Assembly (NCBI GenBank): GCA_029239935.1
Contig: JARBTY010000022.1
Span: forward strand, 1 to 24,815
Reading direction: 5' to 3'
DNA from: Clostridia bacterium
GTDB lineage: Bacteria > Bacillota_A > Clostridia > Lachnospirales > Cellulosilyticaceae
Length of the DNA: 24,815 nucleotides
Of the stretch, positions 1 to 9,553 are shown piece by piece (the first letter of the stretch is position 1; each line of letters begins with the position of its first letter). The position numbers and the translations under genes are program-made. The notes under the pieces are model-generated. The model was not told the DNA's origin. It was given only the letters and a program-made list of their open reading frames with translations, and did no database searches.

Positions 1-1
1 A

Positions 2-178
2 GCAGAGCAAAATGTAGCGGTAGCGTATATGCCAGATGAAGAGCACGTAACCAGTATTATCGTTTATCAAGTGGCGGATAAAACAGCATTATCCCATCTT
101 TTAGAGGAACGCATAGAGGACATATCTATTTATAAAAAAGAACAGAAGGGAGAAAATTTAAGAATTATTATAAAATAG
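2..178 (+). CDS. C-terminal end of an unrecognised protein (partial)
   Basis: An open frame enters from the left edge and runs 58 codons to a TAG stop at 176-178. The start lies outside the window. The visible tail is rich in charged residues, contains the stretch LSHLLEERIEDISIYKK and ends in RIIIK. I do not recognise the family. In many Firmicutes the gene before glyS is recO, but this tail does not look like RecO to me. The frame is open, is followed directly by a promoter and T-box leader, and matches the coding style of the neighbours, so it is probably the true end of a gene. Confidence 0.6.
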   Translation, partial: AEQNVAVAYMPDEEHVTSIIVYQVADKTALSHLLEERIEDISIYKKEQKGENLRIIIK

Positions 179-200
179 TGATTTATCATAGGCGGGATAC

Positions 201-229
201 TTGACACTGACAGAGGTTTTTGTTAAATT
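201..229 (+). promoter_or_regulatory. Sigma-A promoter of the glyS T-box transcript
   Basis: A perfect TTGACA -35 box at 201-206 is followed by a TG at 221-222 and a weak -10 (TAAATT at 224-229, 17-bp spacer, or TTAAAT at 223-228). Transcription would begin near 236, just before the T-box leader. Confidence 0.7.
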
Positions 230-235
230 AGAGGC

Positions 236-446
236 GTAGGATAATATTACATTGCAATGAAAAAGAGGAGTAATAAAAATAGGCAGATTCAGCGAAATTG
301 GGACAGTGGGAGCCAGTGACTACTTTTTTATGAAAGGCGCTTTGGAGTGATGCTTTTGAAAGAGGAATGCATTTTTGCATTCAATAAGGGTGGAACCGCG
401 GAAGATACCTTTCGTCCCTTGCTGGGGATGGAAGGTTTTTTATTTT
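236..446 (+). promoter_or_regulatory. Glycine T-box riboswitch (tRNA-Gly sensing leader of glyS)
   Basis: The leader holds the hallmark T-box sequence AAGGGTGGAACCGCG at 386-400. In stem I, the specifier loop reads GAAAGGCGC, so the specifier codon is GGC (Gly) at 336-338. A short stem III (365-371 with 376-382, 7 bp) follows directly, with little room for the stem II elements of larger T-boxes. This compact form is typical of glycine T-boxes. The terminator pairs 408-418 with 425-435 (11 bp) followed by a T run from 436. The competing antiterminator pairs AAGGG (386-390) with CCCTT (416-420). Uncharged tRNA-Gly would stabilise the antiterminator and switch on glyS; charged tRNA would allow termination. 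Confidence 0.95.
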
Positions 447-473
447 ACTCAAAAATAATAAGGAGGCAAAATC

Positions 474-1856
474 ATGAAGGAAAAGAATATGCAACAAATA
501 GTAGCTGTGGCCAAATCAAGAGGGTTTGTCTATCCAGGTTCAGAAATATATGGAGGACTTGCAAACACTTGGGATTATGGTCCTTTAGGTGTAGAATTCA
601 AAAATAATGTCAAAAAAGCTTGGTGGAAAAAATTCATACAAGAGAGTCCGTATAATGTAGGAGTAGACTGTGCCATCCTTATGAATCCACAGGCATGGGT
701 AGCGTCAGGACATGTAGGGGGATTCAGTGATCCACTTATGGACTGTAAAGAATGTAAAGAGCGCTTTAGAGCAGACAAAATCATAGAAGACTTTTTTATA
801 GAAAAAGGTGAGCCTCAGGTTGTAGATGGATGGAGCAATGAGGAGATGAAAAAATTCATTGAAGAAAACCAAATAGCCTGCCCAACTTGTGGAAAACATA
901 ACTTTACAGATATTCGCCAGTTCAATCTCATGTTTAAAACTTTTCAAGGGGTAACAGAAGATTCGAAAAATGTTGTTTACCTTCGTCCGGAGACAGCGCA
1001 AGGAATTTTTGTAAACTTTAAAAATGTTCAACGTACAAGCCGCAAAAAGGTACCTTTTGGAATTGGTCAAATAGGTAAGTCCTTTAGAAATGAAATCACG
1101 CCAGGAAACTTTATTTTTAGAACAAGAGAGTTTGAACAAATGGAACTGGAATTTTTCTGTAAGCCAGGCACAGATTTAGAGTGGTTTGGATACTGGAAAG
1201 ATTATTGCAAAAACTGGCTTCTCAACCTCGGGGTGCAAGAAGAAAACCGCATCAGAGATCATGCGGCTGAAGAGCTTTCTCATTACAGTAATGCTACTTC
1301 AGATATTGAATTTTTGTTTCCGTTTGGATGGGGAGAACTTTGGGGGATTGCAGATCGTACGGATTTCGACCTTAAACAGCATGAAGCACATTCCGGCGTA
1401 GATATGAGTTATTTTGATCCTACCACAAATGAAAAATATGTGCCTTATTGTATCGAACCTTCTTTAGGTGCTGATAGAGTAACCTTAGCTTTTTTATGTG
1501 AAGCATATGATGAAGAAACCTTAGAAGATGGAGATGTAAGAACAATTTTCAAATTCCACCCAGCATTAGCGCCTGTTAAGGCAGCAGTTTTCCCATTATC
1601 AAAAAAATTGTCTGAGGAAGCCATTCAAGTCTATCAAATGCTTTCAAAACATTTTAATGTAGAATATGATGAAAGCGGTTCTATCGGAAAACGTTACAGA
1701 CGTCAGGATGAAATAGGGACACCTTTCTGTATTACGTTTGATTTTGACTCACAAGAGGATAAAATGGTTACTGTTAGGGACAGAGATAATATGTCGCAAC
1801 AACGCATGCCTATTGAAGATTTAGTTGCCTATATCCAAGGGAAAATGGAATTTTAA
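474..1856 (+). CDS. glyS: Glycyl-tRNA synthetase, single-chain class II type
   Basis: This enzyme attaches glycine to tRNA-Gly in the cytoplasm. The 460-residue protein is the homodimeric, eukaryote-like GlyRS, not the alpha/beta tetramer split into glyQ and glyS. Visible features are the N-terminal class II core ([13 protein letters not shown], about 27-39), two Cys pairs at 91/94 and 136/139 that could bind zinc, the signature RPETAQGIF (171-179), motif 2 (FRNEITP...RTREFEQ, about 204-222), motif 3 (GADRVTLAF, 332-340) and a C-terminal anticodon-binding domain from about 365. An AGGAGG site at 461-466 sits 7 bp before the ATG. The glycine T-box upstream independently confirms the amino acid specificity. 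Confidence 0.97.
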   Translation: MKEKNMQQIVAVAKSRGFVYPGSEIYGGLANTWDYGPLGVEFKNNVKKAWWKKFIQESPYNVGVDCAILMNPQAWVASGHVGGFSDPLMDCKECKERFRADKIIEDFFIEKGEPQVVDGWSNEEMKKFIEENQIACPTCGKHNFTDIRQFNLMFKTFQGVTEDSKNVVYLRPETAQGIFVNFKNVQRTSRKKVPFGIGQIGKSFRNEITPGNFIFRTREFEQMELEFFCKPGTDLEWFGYWKDYCKNWLLNLGVQEENRIRDHAAEELSHYSNATSDIEFLFPFGWGELWGIADRTDFDLKQHEAHSGVDMSYFDPTTNEKYVPYCIEPSLGADRVTLAFLCEAYDEETLEDGDVRTIFKFHPALAPVKAAVFPLSKKLSEEAIQVYQMLSKHFNVEYDESGSIGKRYRRQDEIGTPFCITFDFDSQEDKMVTVRDRDNMSQQRMPIEDLVAYIQGKMEF

Positions 1857-1908
1857 TAGACGAATTTATCAAAAAATTATAACATAGATTAAAAATTTTA
1901 AAACAGTC

Positions 1909-1936
1909 TAGTCAATCGTTAATTTTATGGTATAAT
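1909..1936 (+). promoter_or_regulatory. Extended -10 promoter of ppdK
   Basis: A perfect TATAAT at 1931-1936 is preceded by TGG (1928-1930), an extended -10. A fair -35, TAGTCA at 1909-1914, lies 16 bp upstream. It leaves a leader of about 100 nt before ppdK, in which I see no known riboswitch. Confidence 0.7.
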
Positions 1937-2044
1937 GTATGAGAAATGCTGATAGTAGCTAGTCCATTTAGTATTCGTCGCCAACAAAGACTAAGGATTT
2001 AAAACACTATTTGATGCAATGAAGAAAAATTAGGAGGGAAAAAC

Positions 2045-4669
2045 ATGAGCCAAAAATGGGTTTATATGTTTAAAGAAGGAGATCCAAAAAACAAGAATCT
2101 GTTAGGTGGAAAAGGTGCCAATCTTGCGGATATGACACAATTAGGTTTGCCAATTCCTCAAGGGTTTATTGTGACAACTGAGGCCTGCACAGGTTATTAT
2201 GACAACAATAAACAACTTTCAGAAGACATGATTGACCAAATCAAAGCCAGCTTATCTGAATTAGAAGAAATATCAGGTAAAAGATTTGGTGATACAGAAA
2301 ATCCATTACTTGTTTCAGTTCGTTCGGGAGCAAGAGTATCTATGCCAGGGATGATGGACACTGTATTAAATTTAGGACTTTCAGATGTCGCCGTGGAAGG
2401 TCTTGCAAAAAAAACAGGTAATGAAAGATTTGCCTATGATTCATACCGCCGCTTTATTCAGATGTTCTCAGACGTAGTTATGGAAATCCCAAAACCACGT
2501 TTTGAAAAAATTATAGATGCAATGAAAGAGGAAAAAGGTGTTTCTTTAGATACAGAGCTTACAGCTGCAGATCTAAAAGAGATGGTTGTGAGGTTTAAAG
2601 CACTCTATAAACAAGAAAAAGGTGTTGATTTCCCACAAGAACCAGAGCTTCAGTTAATGGAAGCCATCAAAGCTGTTTTCCGTTCTTGGATGAATCCAAG
2701 AGCCATTGTTTATAGAAGAATGAATGATTATCCTTCAAGCTGGGGTACAGCTGTAAACGTACAAATGATGGTATTTGGTAATATGGGGGATACATCAGGT
2801 ACAGGAGTTGCTTTTACAAGAAATCCATCTACAGGTGAAAATAAAATTTATGGAGAGTACTTAATCAATGCACAAGGTGAAGACGTTGTGGCAGGTATAC
2901 GTACACCAAACCCTATTTCACAGCTTGAAAATGATATGCCAGAAGTTTATGCTGAATTTGAACGTATTTATACTAAACTAGAAGGCCATTACCGTGATAT
3001 GCAGGATATGGAATTTACAGTTGAAGATGGTACACTCTATTTCTTACAAACACGTAATGGCAAAAGAACAGCAGGGGCAGCACTTAAAATCGCTGTAGAT
3101 TTGGTTGCAGAAGGTAAAATCACAGAAGAAGAGGCTGTTCTTCGCGTAGATCCAAAACAATTAGATCAACTGCTTCATCCAATGTTTGATCCAAAAGCAC
3201 TGAAAGCTGCTAAGGTAATCGGCAGTGCACTTCCAGCTTCGCCAGGAGCAGCAGCAGGTAAAGTTTATTTTACAGCTGAAGATGCAAAAAATGCAGCAAT
3301 AGCAGGTGAAAGAGTTATTTTAGTTCGTCTTGAAACATCTCCAGAAGATATTGAAGGTATGGCAGCAGCTAAGGGTATCTTAACTGTTCGTGGTGGGATG
3401 ACATCCCATGCAGCTGTGGTTGCTCGTGGTATGGGAACATGCTGTGTATCAGGTTGTGGAGAGATTAAAATCAATGAAGAGAAAAAAATATTTGAACTCG
3501 CTGGTACAGTGTATAAAGAAGGTGACTATATTTCATTAGATGGTTCTACTGGAAACATCTATGGAGAAGATGTTGCGACAATTGAGCCAGAAATCACAGG
3601 GGACTTTGAAACGCTTATGGTATGGGCAGATAAAGTACGTACATTAAAAGTTCGTACCAATGCTGACACACCAAAAGATGCAGCAAATGCAGTAAGATTT
3701 GGAGCAGAGGGTATTGGTCTTTGCCGTACAGAGCATATGTTCTTTGAAGAAGATCGTATCATGAAAGTACGTAAAATGATTGTAGCAAAAGAAGAGGCAG
3801 AGAGAAGAGCAGCACTTATAGAACTTCTTCCATTCCAAAAAAATGACTTTGTAGGCATCTATGAAGCGATGGAAGAAAGACCAGTGACCATTCGTCTCCT
3901 TGACCCACCACTGCATGAATTCTTACCACATAATGATGAAGACATTGCAGAACTTGCAAAAGCAATGGGTATTACCTTTGAGGAATTAAAAGCGACTGTT
4001 GAGTCACTGCATGAGTTCAATCCAATGATGGGACACCGTGGATGCCGTCTTGCCGTTTCTTACCCAGAAATCGCTGAGATGCAAGCACGTGCTATTATTG
4101 AAGCTGCTGTACAAGTGAAAAGAGAAAAAGGTTATGATATCGTACCAGAAATCATGATTCCACTTGTAGGTGAAAAGAAAGAGCTTAAATATGTTAAAGA
4201 TATTGTTGTTAAAACAGCAGATGAAGTGATTAAAGAAGCTGGTATCGCGCTCACCTATCATGTAGGTACAATGATTGAGATTCCTCGTGCAGCACTTACA
4301 GCAGATGCGATTGCTGAAGAAGCAGAGTTTTTCTCATTTGGGACCAATGACCTTACACAAATGACATTTGGATTCTCTCGTGACGATGCTGGTAAGTTCT
4401 TAGAAGATTATTACAAAAAAGAGATTTACGAAACAGACCCATTTGCCAAACTTGATCAAACTGGCGTTGGTGAGTTAGTTAAAATAGCAGCTGAAAAAGG
4501 AAGAGCAACCCGTCCTAATATCAAATTAGGTATATGCGGTGAACATGGTGGAGATCCTTCTTCCATTGAATTCTGCCATAGAGTAGGATTAAACTATGTA
4601 TCATGCTCACCTTTCCGTGTGCCAATTGCACGTTTAGCAGCAGCTCAAGCAGCTCTTAAAAATAGATAA
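2045..4669 (+). CDS. ppdK: Pyruvate, phosphate dikinase
   Basis: PPDK interconverts pyruvate + ATP + Pi with PEP + AMP + PPi. In anaerobic clostridia it serves PPi-linked glycolysis or gluconeogenesis. At 874 residues it has the full length of bacterial PPDK. Domains in order are an N-terminal ATP-grasp domain (about 1-340; GNMGDTSGTGVAFTRNPSTG is visible), the swivelling phosphohistidine domain with GGMTSHAAVVARG, and the C-terminal PEP/pyruvate barrel from about 520. By codon position the catalytic His is residue 455 and the Cys of GICGEHGGDP is residue 831, which match the numbering I recall for the Clostridium symbiosum enzyme. An AGGAGGG site lies just before the ATG. It has its own promoter and terminator, so it is probably a single-gene unit. 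No PPDK regulatory kinase (DUF299, YqfL type) is in the window. Confidence 0.97.
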   Translation: MSQKWVYMFKEGDPKNKNLLGGKGANLADMTQLGLPIPQGFIVTTEACTGYYDNNKQLSEDMIDQIKASLSELEEISGKRFGDTENPLLVSVRSGARVSMPGMMDTVLNLGLSDVAVEGLAKKTGNERFAYDSYRRFIQMFSDVVMEIPKPRFEKIIDAMKEEKGVSLDTELTAADLKEMVVRFKALYKQEKGVDFPQEPELQLMEAIKAVFRSWMNPRAIVYRRMNDYPSSWGTAVNVQMMVFGNMGDTSGTGVAFTRNPSTGENKIYGEYLINAQGEDVVAGIRTPNPISQLENDMPEVYAEFERIYTKLEGHYRDMQDMEFTVEDGTLYFLQTRNGKRTAGAALKIAVDLVAEGKITEEEAVLRVDPKQLDQLLHPMFDPKALKAAKVIGSALPASPGAAAGKVYFTAEDAKNAAIAGERVILVRLETSPEDIEGMAAAKGILTVRGGMTSHAAVVARGMGTCCVSGCGEIKINEEKKIFELAGTVYKEGDYISLDGSTGNIYGEDVATIEPEITGDFETLMVWADKVRTLKVRTNADTPKDAANAVRFGAEGIGLCRTEHMFFEEDRIMKVRKMIVAKEEAERRAALIELLPFQKNDFVGIYEAMEERPVTIRLLDPPLHEFLPHNDEDIAELAKAMGITFEELKATVESLHEFNPMMGHRGCRLAVSYPEIAEMQARAIIEAAVQVKREKGYDIVPEIMIPLVGEKKELKYVKDIVVKTADEVIKEAGIALTYHVGTMIEIPRAALTADAIAEEAEFFSFGTNDLTQMTFGFSRDDAGKFLEDYYKKEIYETDPFAKLDQTGVGELVKIAAEKGRATRPNIKLGICGEHGGDPSSIEFCHRVGLNYVSCSPFRVPIARLAAAQAALKNR

Positions 4670-4688
4670 AAGTTAGAAGTAAAAGATT

Positions 4689-4735
4689 AAAAAGGGTACT
4701 ATTTTCCTAAGTGTTTTAGGAGATAGTACCTTTTT
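4689..4735 (+). terminator. Rho-independent terminator after ppdK
   Basis: GGTACTAT near 4695-4702 pairs with ATAGTACC at 4723-4730, and inner TCCTAA pairs with TTAGGA around a GTGT loop. A five-T run (4731-4735) follows the stem. Confidence 0.9.
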
Positions 4736-4878
4736 GATTGAGTTATAAAAAACCCTATCTTTAGGCAGCCTATAGATGTTAAGGAATGAAATATTTTTAT
4801 TTTTTTTACAAAAATGTCATTTAAAAAAGGAAATGAGAAGATTATGTAGTATTTATATAAGTATGTGGGGTGATGTGT

Positions 4879-5886
4879 ATGTGCCATAGAAAAGAGCAGG
4901 AAGTATCTGAAATGAACTGTTTAAGTAGTTATGCCTGCCATTCGGTTCATTCCAGAGGAAGGGAAATGCCAGAAGAAGAATGTGAAATAAGGACAGTTTT
5001 TCAAAGAGACCGTGACAGAATACTACATTCAAAGACATTTAGAAGATTAGCACATAAAACACAAGTTTTTATTGCACCGGAAGGGGACCATTATAGAACA
5101 AGGCTTACTCATACCCTTGAAGTATCACAAATTGCAAGAACTATTGCCAGAGCCCTGAAGCTAAATGAAGATTTGGTAGAAGCTATTGCGCTAGGACATG
5201 ATTTGGGACATACCCCTTTTGGTCATACTGGTGAGCATGCCCTACAGGAATTAACAGAAGGAGATTTTTCCCATCATAAACATAGTTTAAGGGTAGTGGA
5301 TCAGCTAGAGAACGATGGCAAAGGACTTAATCTTACATATGAGGTGAGAAACGGCATATTAAATCATCCTACAAAAGGGACACCCTGTACACTTGAAGGA
5401 AGGGTTGTTCAAGTATCAGATAAAATTGCGTATATTAATCATGACATTGACGATGCTATTAGAGGAAAAGTCTTAAAACAAGAAGATTTACCTCAAAAGT
5501 GTATAGATATTTTGGGAGAATCATCAAGAGAGAGAATACATCTTTTAATTACGGATATTATAAAAGAAAGTCACCATCAAGATACAATAAAAATGAGTAA
5601 AAAGGTGGAACATGCATTTTATAATATGCGAGAGTTTTTGTTTGAAAAGGTGTATGTAGGTTCTTTAGCTAAAGAGCAGGAAGATAAAGCTAAGCAAGTT
5701 ATTAAACAACTTTATAGGTACTACATTGATAAAACCCATGAGTTGCCTGAAGCCTATATAGAAAGACTTCAATCAGGAGATTCAAAAAAGCAGATTGTAT
5801 GTGATTATATTGCTGGGATGACGGATCGCTATGCCATCCATAAATATTGTGACTTGTTTTTTCCATCTTCTTGGACTATTTATTAA
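4879..5886 (+). CDS. dgt: dGTPase-like HD-domain triphosphohydrolase
   Basis: The family cleaves dNTPs, classically dGTP, to the nucleoside and tripolyphosphate, so it can tune nucleotide pools for replication. The HD metal site is complete: His78 in RLTHTLE, His107/Asp108 in GHDLGHTPFGH and Asp181 in SDKIAYINHDIDD. The length (335 residues) fits the short dGTPase-like class. Possible starts are GTG 4870, ATG 4873 and ATG 4879. I chose 4879 because GGGGTGAT (4867-4874) resembles the extended Shine-Dalgarno sequence and is correctly spaced for it. The gap to dnaG is 28 bp, which supports a dgt-dnaG-rpoD operon. The preferred nucleotide cannot be read from sequence, and I found no convincing promoter just upstream. 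Confidence 0.92.
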   Translation: MCHRKEQEVSEMNCLSSYACHSVHSRGREMPEEECEIRTVFQRDRDRILHSKTFRRLAHKTQVFIAPEGDHYRTRLTHTLEVSQIARTIARALKLNEDLVEAIALGHDLGHTPFGHTGEHALQELTEGDFSHHKHSLRVVDQLENDGKGLNLTYEVRNGILNHPTKGTPCTLEGRVVQVSDKIAYINHDIDDAIRGKVLKQEDLPQKCIDILGESSRERIHLLITDIIKESHHQDTIKMSKKVEHAFYNMREFLFEKVYVGSLAKEQEDKAKQVIKQLYRYYIDKTHELPEAYIERLQSGDSKKQIVCDYIAGMTDRYAIHKYCDLFFPSSWTIY

Positions 5887-5914
5887 GGTAATTTTAAAGA
5901 AAGAAGGAGAGTAG

Positions 5915-7675
5915 ATGTATTATCCAGAGCATATAATAGAAACTATTAGAGAACGAAGCGATATCATTTCTATCATCTCCGAGTATACAATGCTTACAAA
6001 AAAAGGACATTCCTATACAGGCTTATGTCCCTTTCATAATGAAAAAACACCCTCTTTTTCTGTAAACGAAGAAAAACAGCTGTACTATTGTTTTGGCTGT
6101 GGAGCAGGGGGCAATACCATTACATTTTTGATGCAAAAAGAAAATATGACTTTTTTAGAGTCTATTCGCTATTTAGCTGAAAGAGAGAATATAACACTTG
6201 ATGACAGTTATATGACCCCAGAAGAAATCGAAAGAAATCAAAAAAGACAGCTTTTATTAGAAGTGATTAAAGAAGCAGCACGTTTTTTTCATTTTACCCT
6301 AAGAGATGAACGGAATAAAGAGATTTTAGACTATTTTATACATCGAGGGCTTTCGATGGAAATGGTTAAACAATTTGGTCTTGGTTATTCACCTGCTGAA
6401 TATAATAGTCTTTATAAATATTTGAGAGAAAAAGGCTATACAGATTATTTGCTTTTAGAAAGTGGATTATTTTTGAAGAGTGAAAAAAAGGGGCTTATTT
6501 ATGATCGATTTATGTCACGGATTATTTTTCCAATTTTTGATGTCAATAAAAAAGTCATTGGATTTGGAGGAAGAGTCATTGATAATAGTATGCCCAAATA
6601 TCTCAATTCACCTGAAAACATCTTATTTAATAAGAGCAATGTACTTTATGGACTCAATTTTGCAAAAACAAGTACAAGCCCTTATTATATTCTTGTGGAG
6701 GGTTATATGGATGTTATCGCCATGCATCAAGCAGGATTTACTCAGACAGTAGCTTCTTTAGGGACCGCATTTACTGCATCTCATGCTAAAATCCTAAAAA
6801 GGCATACGCAAGAAGTCATTATTATGTATGACACTGATGGAGCGGGTGTTAATGCAACTTTAAGAGCTATTCCTATACTAAAAAGTGAGAAAATTAAGGT
6901 CAGAGTACTACAGCTTCAAGGAGGTAAGGATCCAGATGAATATTTGAAGCAATATGGAAAAGATGAATTATTACACTTAATAGAGGCGTCAAAATCAGAT
7001 ATTTGGTTTAAGATAGCTCAGATTGAATTGAGATACACCATCGAGGTACCTGAGCAAAAGGTGAAGTTTTTACAGGAAGTAGCCAGCATGTTAAGTGAAG
7101 TAGAAAGTACAATCGAACAAGCTGTTTATATTGATGAAATTTGCAGTTTATATCAGATTGAAAATAACGCATTTAGAGCGGAGATAAACAGTCATTATAA
7201 AACAACTGCAGCTCTAAATACTATAAAAAGTGTCAAAAGAGAAACAAGAGATATCAGACAAATAGTTAGCGGAGAAGTGGCCTTTTTAGCGGTTATCTAT
7301 CATTATCCTAATATAGCTCGGCGTATTAAGTCTTATATTAAGGCAGAAATGTTTGAAAGTCCTCTTCTAAAGGATTTGGCAGAAGCTGTTTTTGAGGCAG
7401 CAGAGTCGAAGAGAGATGTAGATATGAAATATTTTACAACAAATTATCCAGAAGTAAAGGATCAAAATATTATTTCTCATATTATTATTCATAAAGACGT
7501 AAGATATGAAGACCAGACTATTTTGCAAAAAATGATTGTTGAGAATATAAAACGCCTAAATAAAAATTATATAGAAAAAGAGCTCAAAGAGACAAAAGAT
7601 ATTAATAAAGTACAAAAACTACTATTTCAAAAAAAGGAACTTGACAAATTGTATATTGATTTTATAAATGGTTAG
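5915..7675 (+). CDS. dnaG: DNA primase
   Basis: DnaG makes the RNA primers for Okazaki fragments and works with the replicative helicase at the fork. The 586-residue protein has the usual architecture. The N-terminal zinc-binding domain has ligands Cys38, His41, Cys59 and Cys62 (CPFHNEKTPSF...CFGCGAGG). The TOPRIM catalytic core shows VEGYMDV (Glu262 catalytic) and MYDTDGAG (Asp306, Asp308). A diverged C-terminal helicase-binding region follows. A GAAGGAGA ribosome binding site precedes the ATG. It lies between dgt and rpoD with gaps of 28 and 21 bp, the dnaG-rpoD arrangement widely conserved in bacteria. Confidence 0.97.
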   Translation: MYYPEHIIETIRERSDIISIISEYTMLTKKGHSYTGLCPFHNEKTPSFSVNEEKQLYYCFGCGAGGNTITFLMQKENMTFLESIRYLAERENITLDDSYMTPEEIERNQKRQLLLEVIKEAARFFHFTLRDERNKEILDYFIHRGLSMEMVKQFGLGYSPAEYNSLYKYLREKGYTDYLLLESGLFLKSEKKGLIYDRFMSRIIFPIFDVNKKVIGFGGRVIDNSMPKYLNSPENILFNKSNVLYGLNFAKTSTSPYYILVEGYMDVIAMHQAGFTQTVASLGTAFTASHAKILKRHTQEVIIMYDTDGAGVNATLRAIPILKSEKIKVRVLQLQGGKDPDEYLKQYGKDELLHLIEASKSDIWFKIAQIELRYTIEVPEQKVKFLQEVASMLSEVESTIEQAVYIDEICSLYQIENNAFRAEINSHYKTTAALNTIKSVKRETRDIRQIVSGEVAFLAVIYHYPNIARRIKSYIKAEMFESPLLKDLAEAVFEAAESKRDVDMKYFTTNYPEVKDQNIISHIIIHKDVRYEDQTILQKMIVENIKRLNKNYIEKELKETKDINKVQKLLFQKKELDKLYIDFING

Positions 7676-7696
7676 AATAGTAGACAGGAGAAAGGA

Positions 7697-8788
7697 TTGA
7701 TAATAGTGAAAGATGTAGCAGAACAGAAGCAAATATTTAAGACTAAAATAGAACAGCTGATTAATATTGCAAAAGATAAAAAAGGTATTTTAGAACAAGA
7801 TGATATCAATGAAGTTTTTTCAGATATGGAGTTGGAGCCTAGTAAGATTGAACAGATTTATGAGTATTTAGAAGCCCAAAATATCGATGTTATTGGTAAT
7901 ATAGCTGATGTAGAAGTAGAAGAGACAGAGATAGATTTTAACAACTTGCCAGATGGTATCAGTATTGATGATCCTGTACGTATGTACCTTAAAGAGATTG
8001 GTAAAGTACCTCTTTTATCAGCAGATGAAGAAATCAAACTTGCGCAAAGAATGGAAAATGGTGATAAGGAAGCTAAAAAGAAACTAGCTGAGGCCAATCT
8101 GCGATTGGTTGTAAGTATTGCCAAACGTTATGTTGGAAGAGGTATGTTATTTTTAGATCTTATACAAGAAGGTAATTTAGGACTTATTAAAGCAGTAGAA
8201 AAATTTGATTATACAAAAGGCTACAAATTCAGTACCTATGCCACCTGGTGGATTAGACAAGCTATTACAAGGGCTATTGCTGATCAAGCGCGTACGATCC
8301 GTATACCCGTTCATATGGTAGAGACAATCAATAAACTAATGAGAGTATCAAGACAATTGCTTCAGGAATTAGGGCGGGATCCACAGCCGGAAGAGATTGC
8401 CAAAGAAATGGAGATGACAGTAGCTAAAGTTCGTGAGATTATGAAAATTTCTCAAGAACCAGTATCGCTGGAGACGCCTATTGGTGAAGAAGAGGACAGC
8501 CATTTGGGAGATTTTATTCCAGATGAGGATATCCCAGTGCCAGCTGAGGCAGCCGCTTTTACGCTTCTAAAAGAGCAGCTTATAGAAGTGCTTGATACAT
8601 TAACAGAAAGAGAACAAAAAGTGTTAAGATTAAGATTTGGGCTTGATGATGGCAGAGCAAGGACTCTTGAAGAAGTGGGAAAAGAGTTTAACGTAACAAG
8701 AGAAAGAATCAGACAAATAGAAGCCAAGGCACTTAGAAAATTAAGACATCCAAGCCGAAGTAAAAAACTTAAAGATTACTTAGAATAG
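7697..8788 (+). CDS. rpoD: Primary sigma factor RpoD/SigA
   Basis: This is the housekeeping sigma factor that directs RNA polymerase to TTGACA/TATAAT promoters such as those found here. The 363-residue protein has a short region 1.1 (about 1-65), region 1.2 beginning at [11 protein letters not shown] (92-102), a near-invariant region 2 ([33 protein letters not shown], about 133-201), region 3, and region 4 with the -35-reading helix-turn-helix ([18 protein letters not shown], about 325-342). The start is uncertain. TTG at 7697 is 6 bp after AGGAG (7686-7690), while GTG at 7706 is 10 bp after AAAGG (7691-7695). The stop overlaps a terminator, so the dgt-dnaG-rpoD unit ends here. Confidence 0.96.
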   Translation: MIIVKDVAEQKQIFKTKIEQLINIAKDKKGILEQDDINEVFSDMELEPSKIEQIYEYLEAQNIDVIGNIADVEVEETEIDFNNLPDGISIDDPVRMYLKEIGKVPLLSADEEIKLAQRMENGDKEAKKKLAEANLRLVVSIAKRYVGRGMLFLDLIQEGNLGLIKAVEKFDYTKGYKFSTYATWWIRQAITRAIADQARTIRIPVHMVETINKLMRVSRQLLQELGRDPQPEEIAKEMEMTVAKVREIMKISQEPVSLETPIGEEEDSHLGDFIPDEDIPVPAEAAAFTLLKEQLIEVLDTLTEREQKVLRLRFGLDDGRARTLEEVGKEFNVTRERIRQIEAKALRKLRHPSRSKKLKDYLE

Positions 8789-8815
8789 AAGTTGATTCAT
8801 CAACTTCTCTTTTCT
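8787..8815 (+). terminator. Rho-independent terminator overlapping the rpoD stop
   Basis: AGAAGTTGA (8787-8795) pairs perfectly with TCAACTTCT (8800-8808) around a TTCA loop, followed by CTTTTCT. The first stem bases are the last two of the rpoD stop codon. The T run is interrupted by C, so termination may be partial and trmK may receive read-through. Confidence 0.8.
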
Positions 8816-8863
8816 ATAGTTAAGGGAATATTCTTATAAAAAGTAAAACAAAGGGGTGTTAGT

Positions 8864-9553
8864 GTGCAATTGTCTCATAGATTAGCTACAATAGCTGAGT
8901 GCGTTCCAAAAGACAGCAAAGTAGTTGATGTTGGAACGGACCATGCGTATATTCCTATCTATCTTATTAAAAACAACTTGATTAAGACTTGTATAGCCAC
9001 AGATATCAACAGCGGACCTTTGCAAAAGGCAAAACTAAATATGCAGTTACATAGGGTAGAGAATATTGAACTAAAGCTTACTAATGGATTGCAGGGTGTG
9101 AAATGCAAAGAAGCTGATACCATTATAATAGCTGGTATGGGAGGCTATTTGATGATCGATATTCTAAAAAATAGTCTTGAATTGGTTCAAAGCGCAAAAA
9201 GACTTATTTTACAGCCACAGCAGGATATTGCTCAGGTGAGAAAATTTTTGCATTATATAGGATTTAAAATAGAAGATGAAGTATTTATACAAGATGATGA
9301 AAAGTACTATACGGTTATCATAGCCGTTTTAGGCAATGAAAAATATAACCATGCATATGATTATGTCTATGGCAAAATATTGATAGATAAAAAAACTGCT
9401 TTATTCCAACACTGGATGCAGCAAAAACAACAAAAGCTCAAAGAAATTGAAATCTATCTTCAGCAAGGACATTCTCAACATACAAAGAAGCGGAAAGAAG
9501 AACTGGAAAATGAATTGAAAATGCATAGTGAGGTGATGGCATGTATCTTTTAA
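8864..9553 (+). CDS. trmK: tRNA (adenine22-N1)-methyltransferase, TrmK family
   Basis: TrmK (YqfN in Bacillus) transfers a methyl group from SAM to N1 of A22 in tRNA. The 229-residue protein has a Rossmann-type SAM site: VVDVGTDHAYIP (20-31), acidic Asp47 in ATDIN, and the family's AGMGG (90-94). A charged helical C-terminus (about 170-225) matches the coiled-coil tail of TrmK. The start is GTG, 5 bp after AAGGGGTG (8851-8858). Its end overlaps the next gene by 13 bp, so the two are translationally coupled. The order rpoD-trmK-nif3 is the same as rpoD-yqfN-yqfO in Bacillus subtilis. Confidence 0.93.
   Translation: MQLSHRLATIAECVPKDSKVVDVGTDHAYIPIYLIKNNLIKTCIATDINSGPLQKAKLNMQLHRVENIELKLTNGLQGVKCKEADTIIIAGMGGYLMIDILKNSLELVQSAKRLILQPQQDIAQVRKFLHYIGFKIEDEVFIQDDEKYYTVIIAVLGNEKYNHAYDYVYGKILIDKKTALFQHWMQQKQQKLKEIEIYLQQGHSQHTKKRKEELENELKMHSEVMACIF

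Noticed and set aside
347..607. Open frame on the + strand starting in the T-box leader
   Set aside because: It runs through the T-box structures and into glyS in another frame; the leader RNA explains the sequence.
705..1139. Long minus-strand open frame inside glyS, and similar ones inside ppdK (3265-4261)
   Set aside because: They lie wholly inside well-supported + strand genes, have no ribosome binding sites or recognisable domains, and show low-complexity composition typical of antisense frames.
4752..4782. Imperfect hairpin ATCTTTAGGC/GCCTATAGAT between ppdK and dgt
   Set aside because: The arms are separated by only one base, so the loop would consume several pairs, and no T run follows. 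It is not a convincing terminator or riboswitch.
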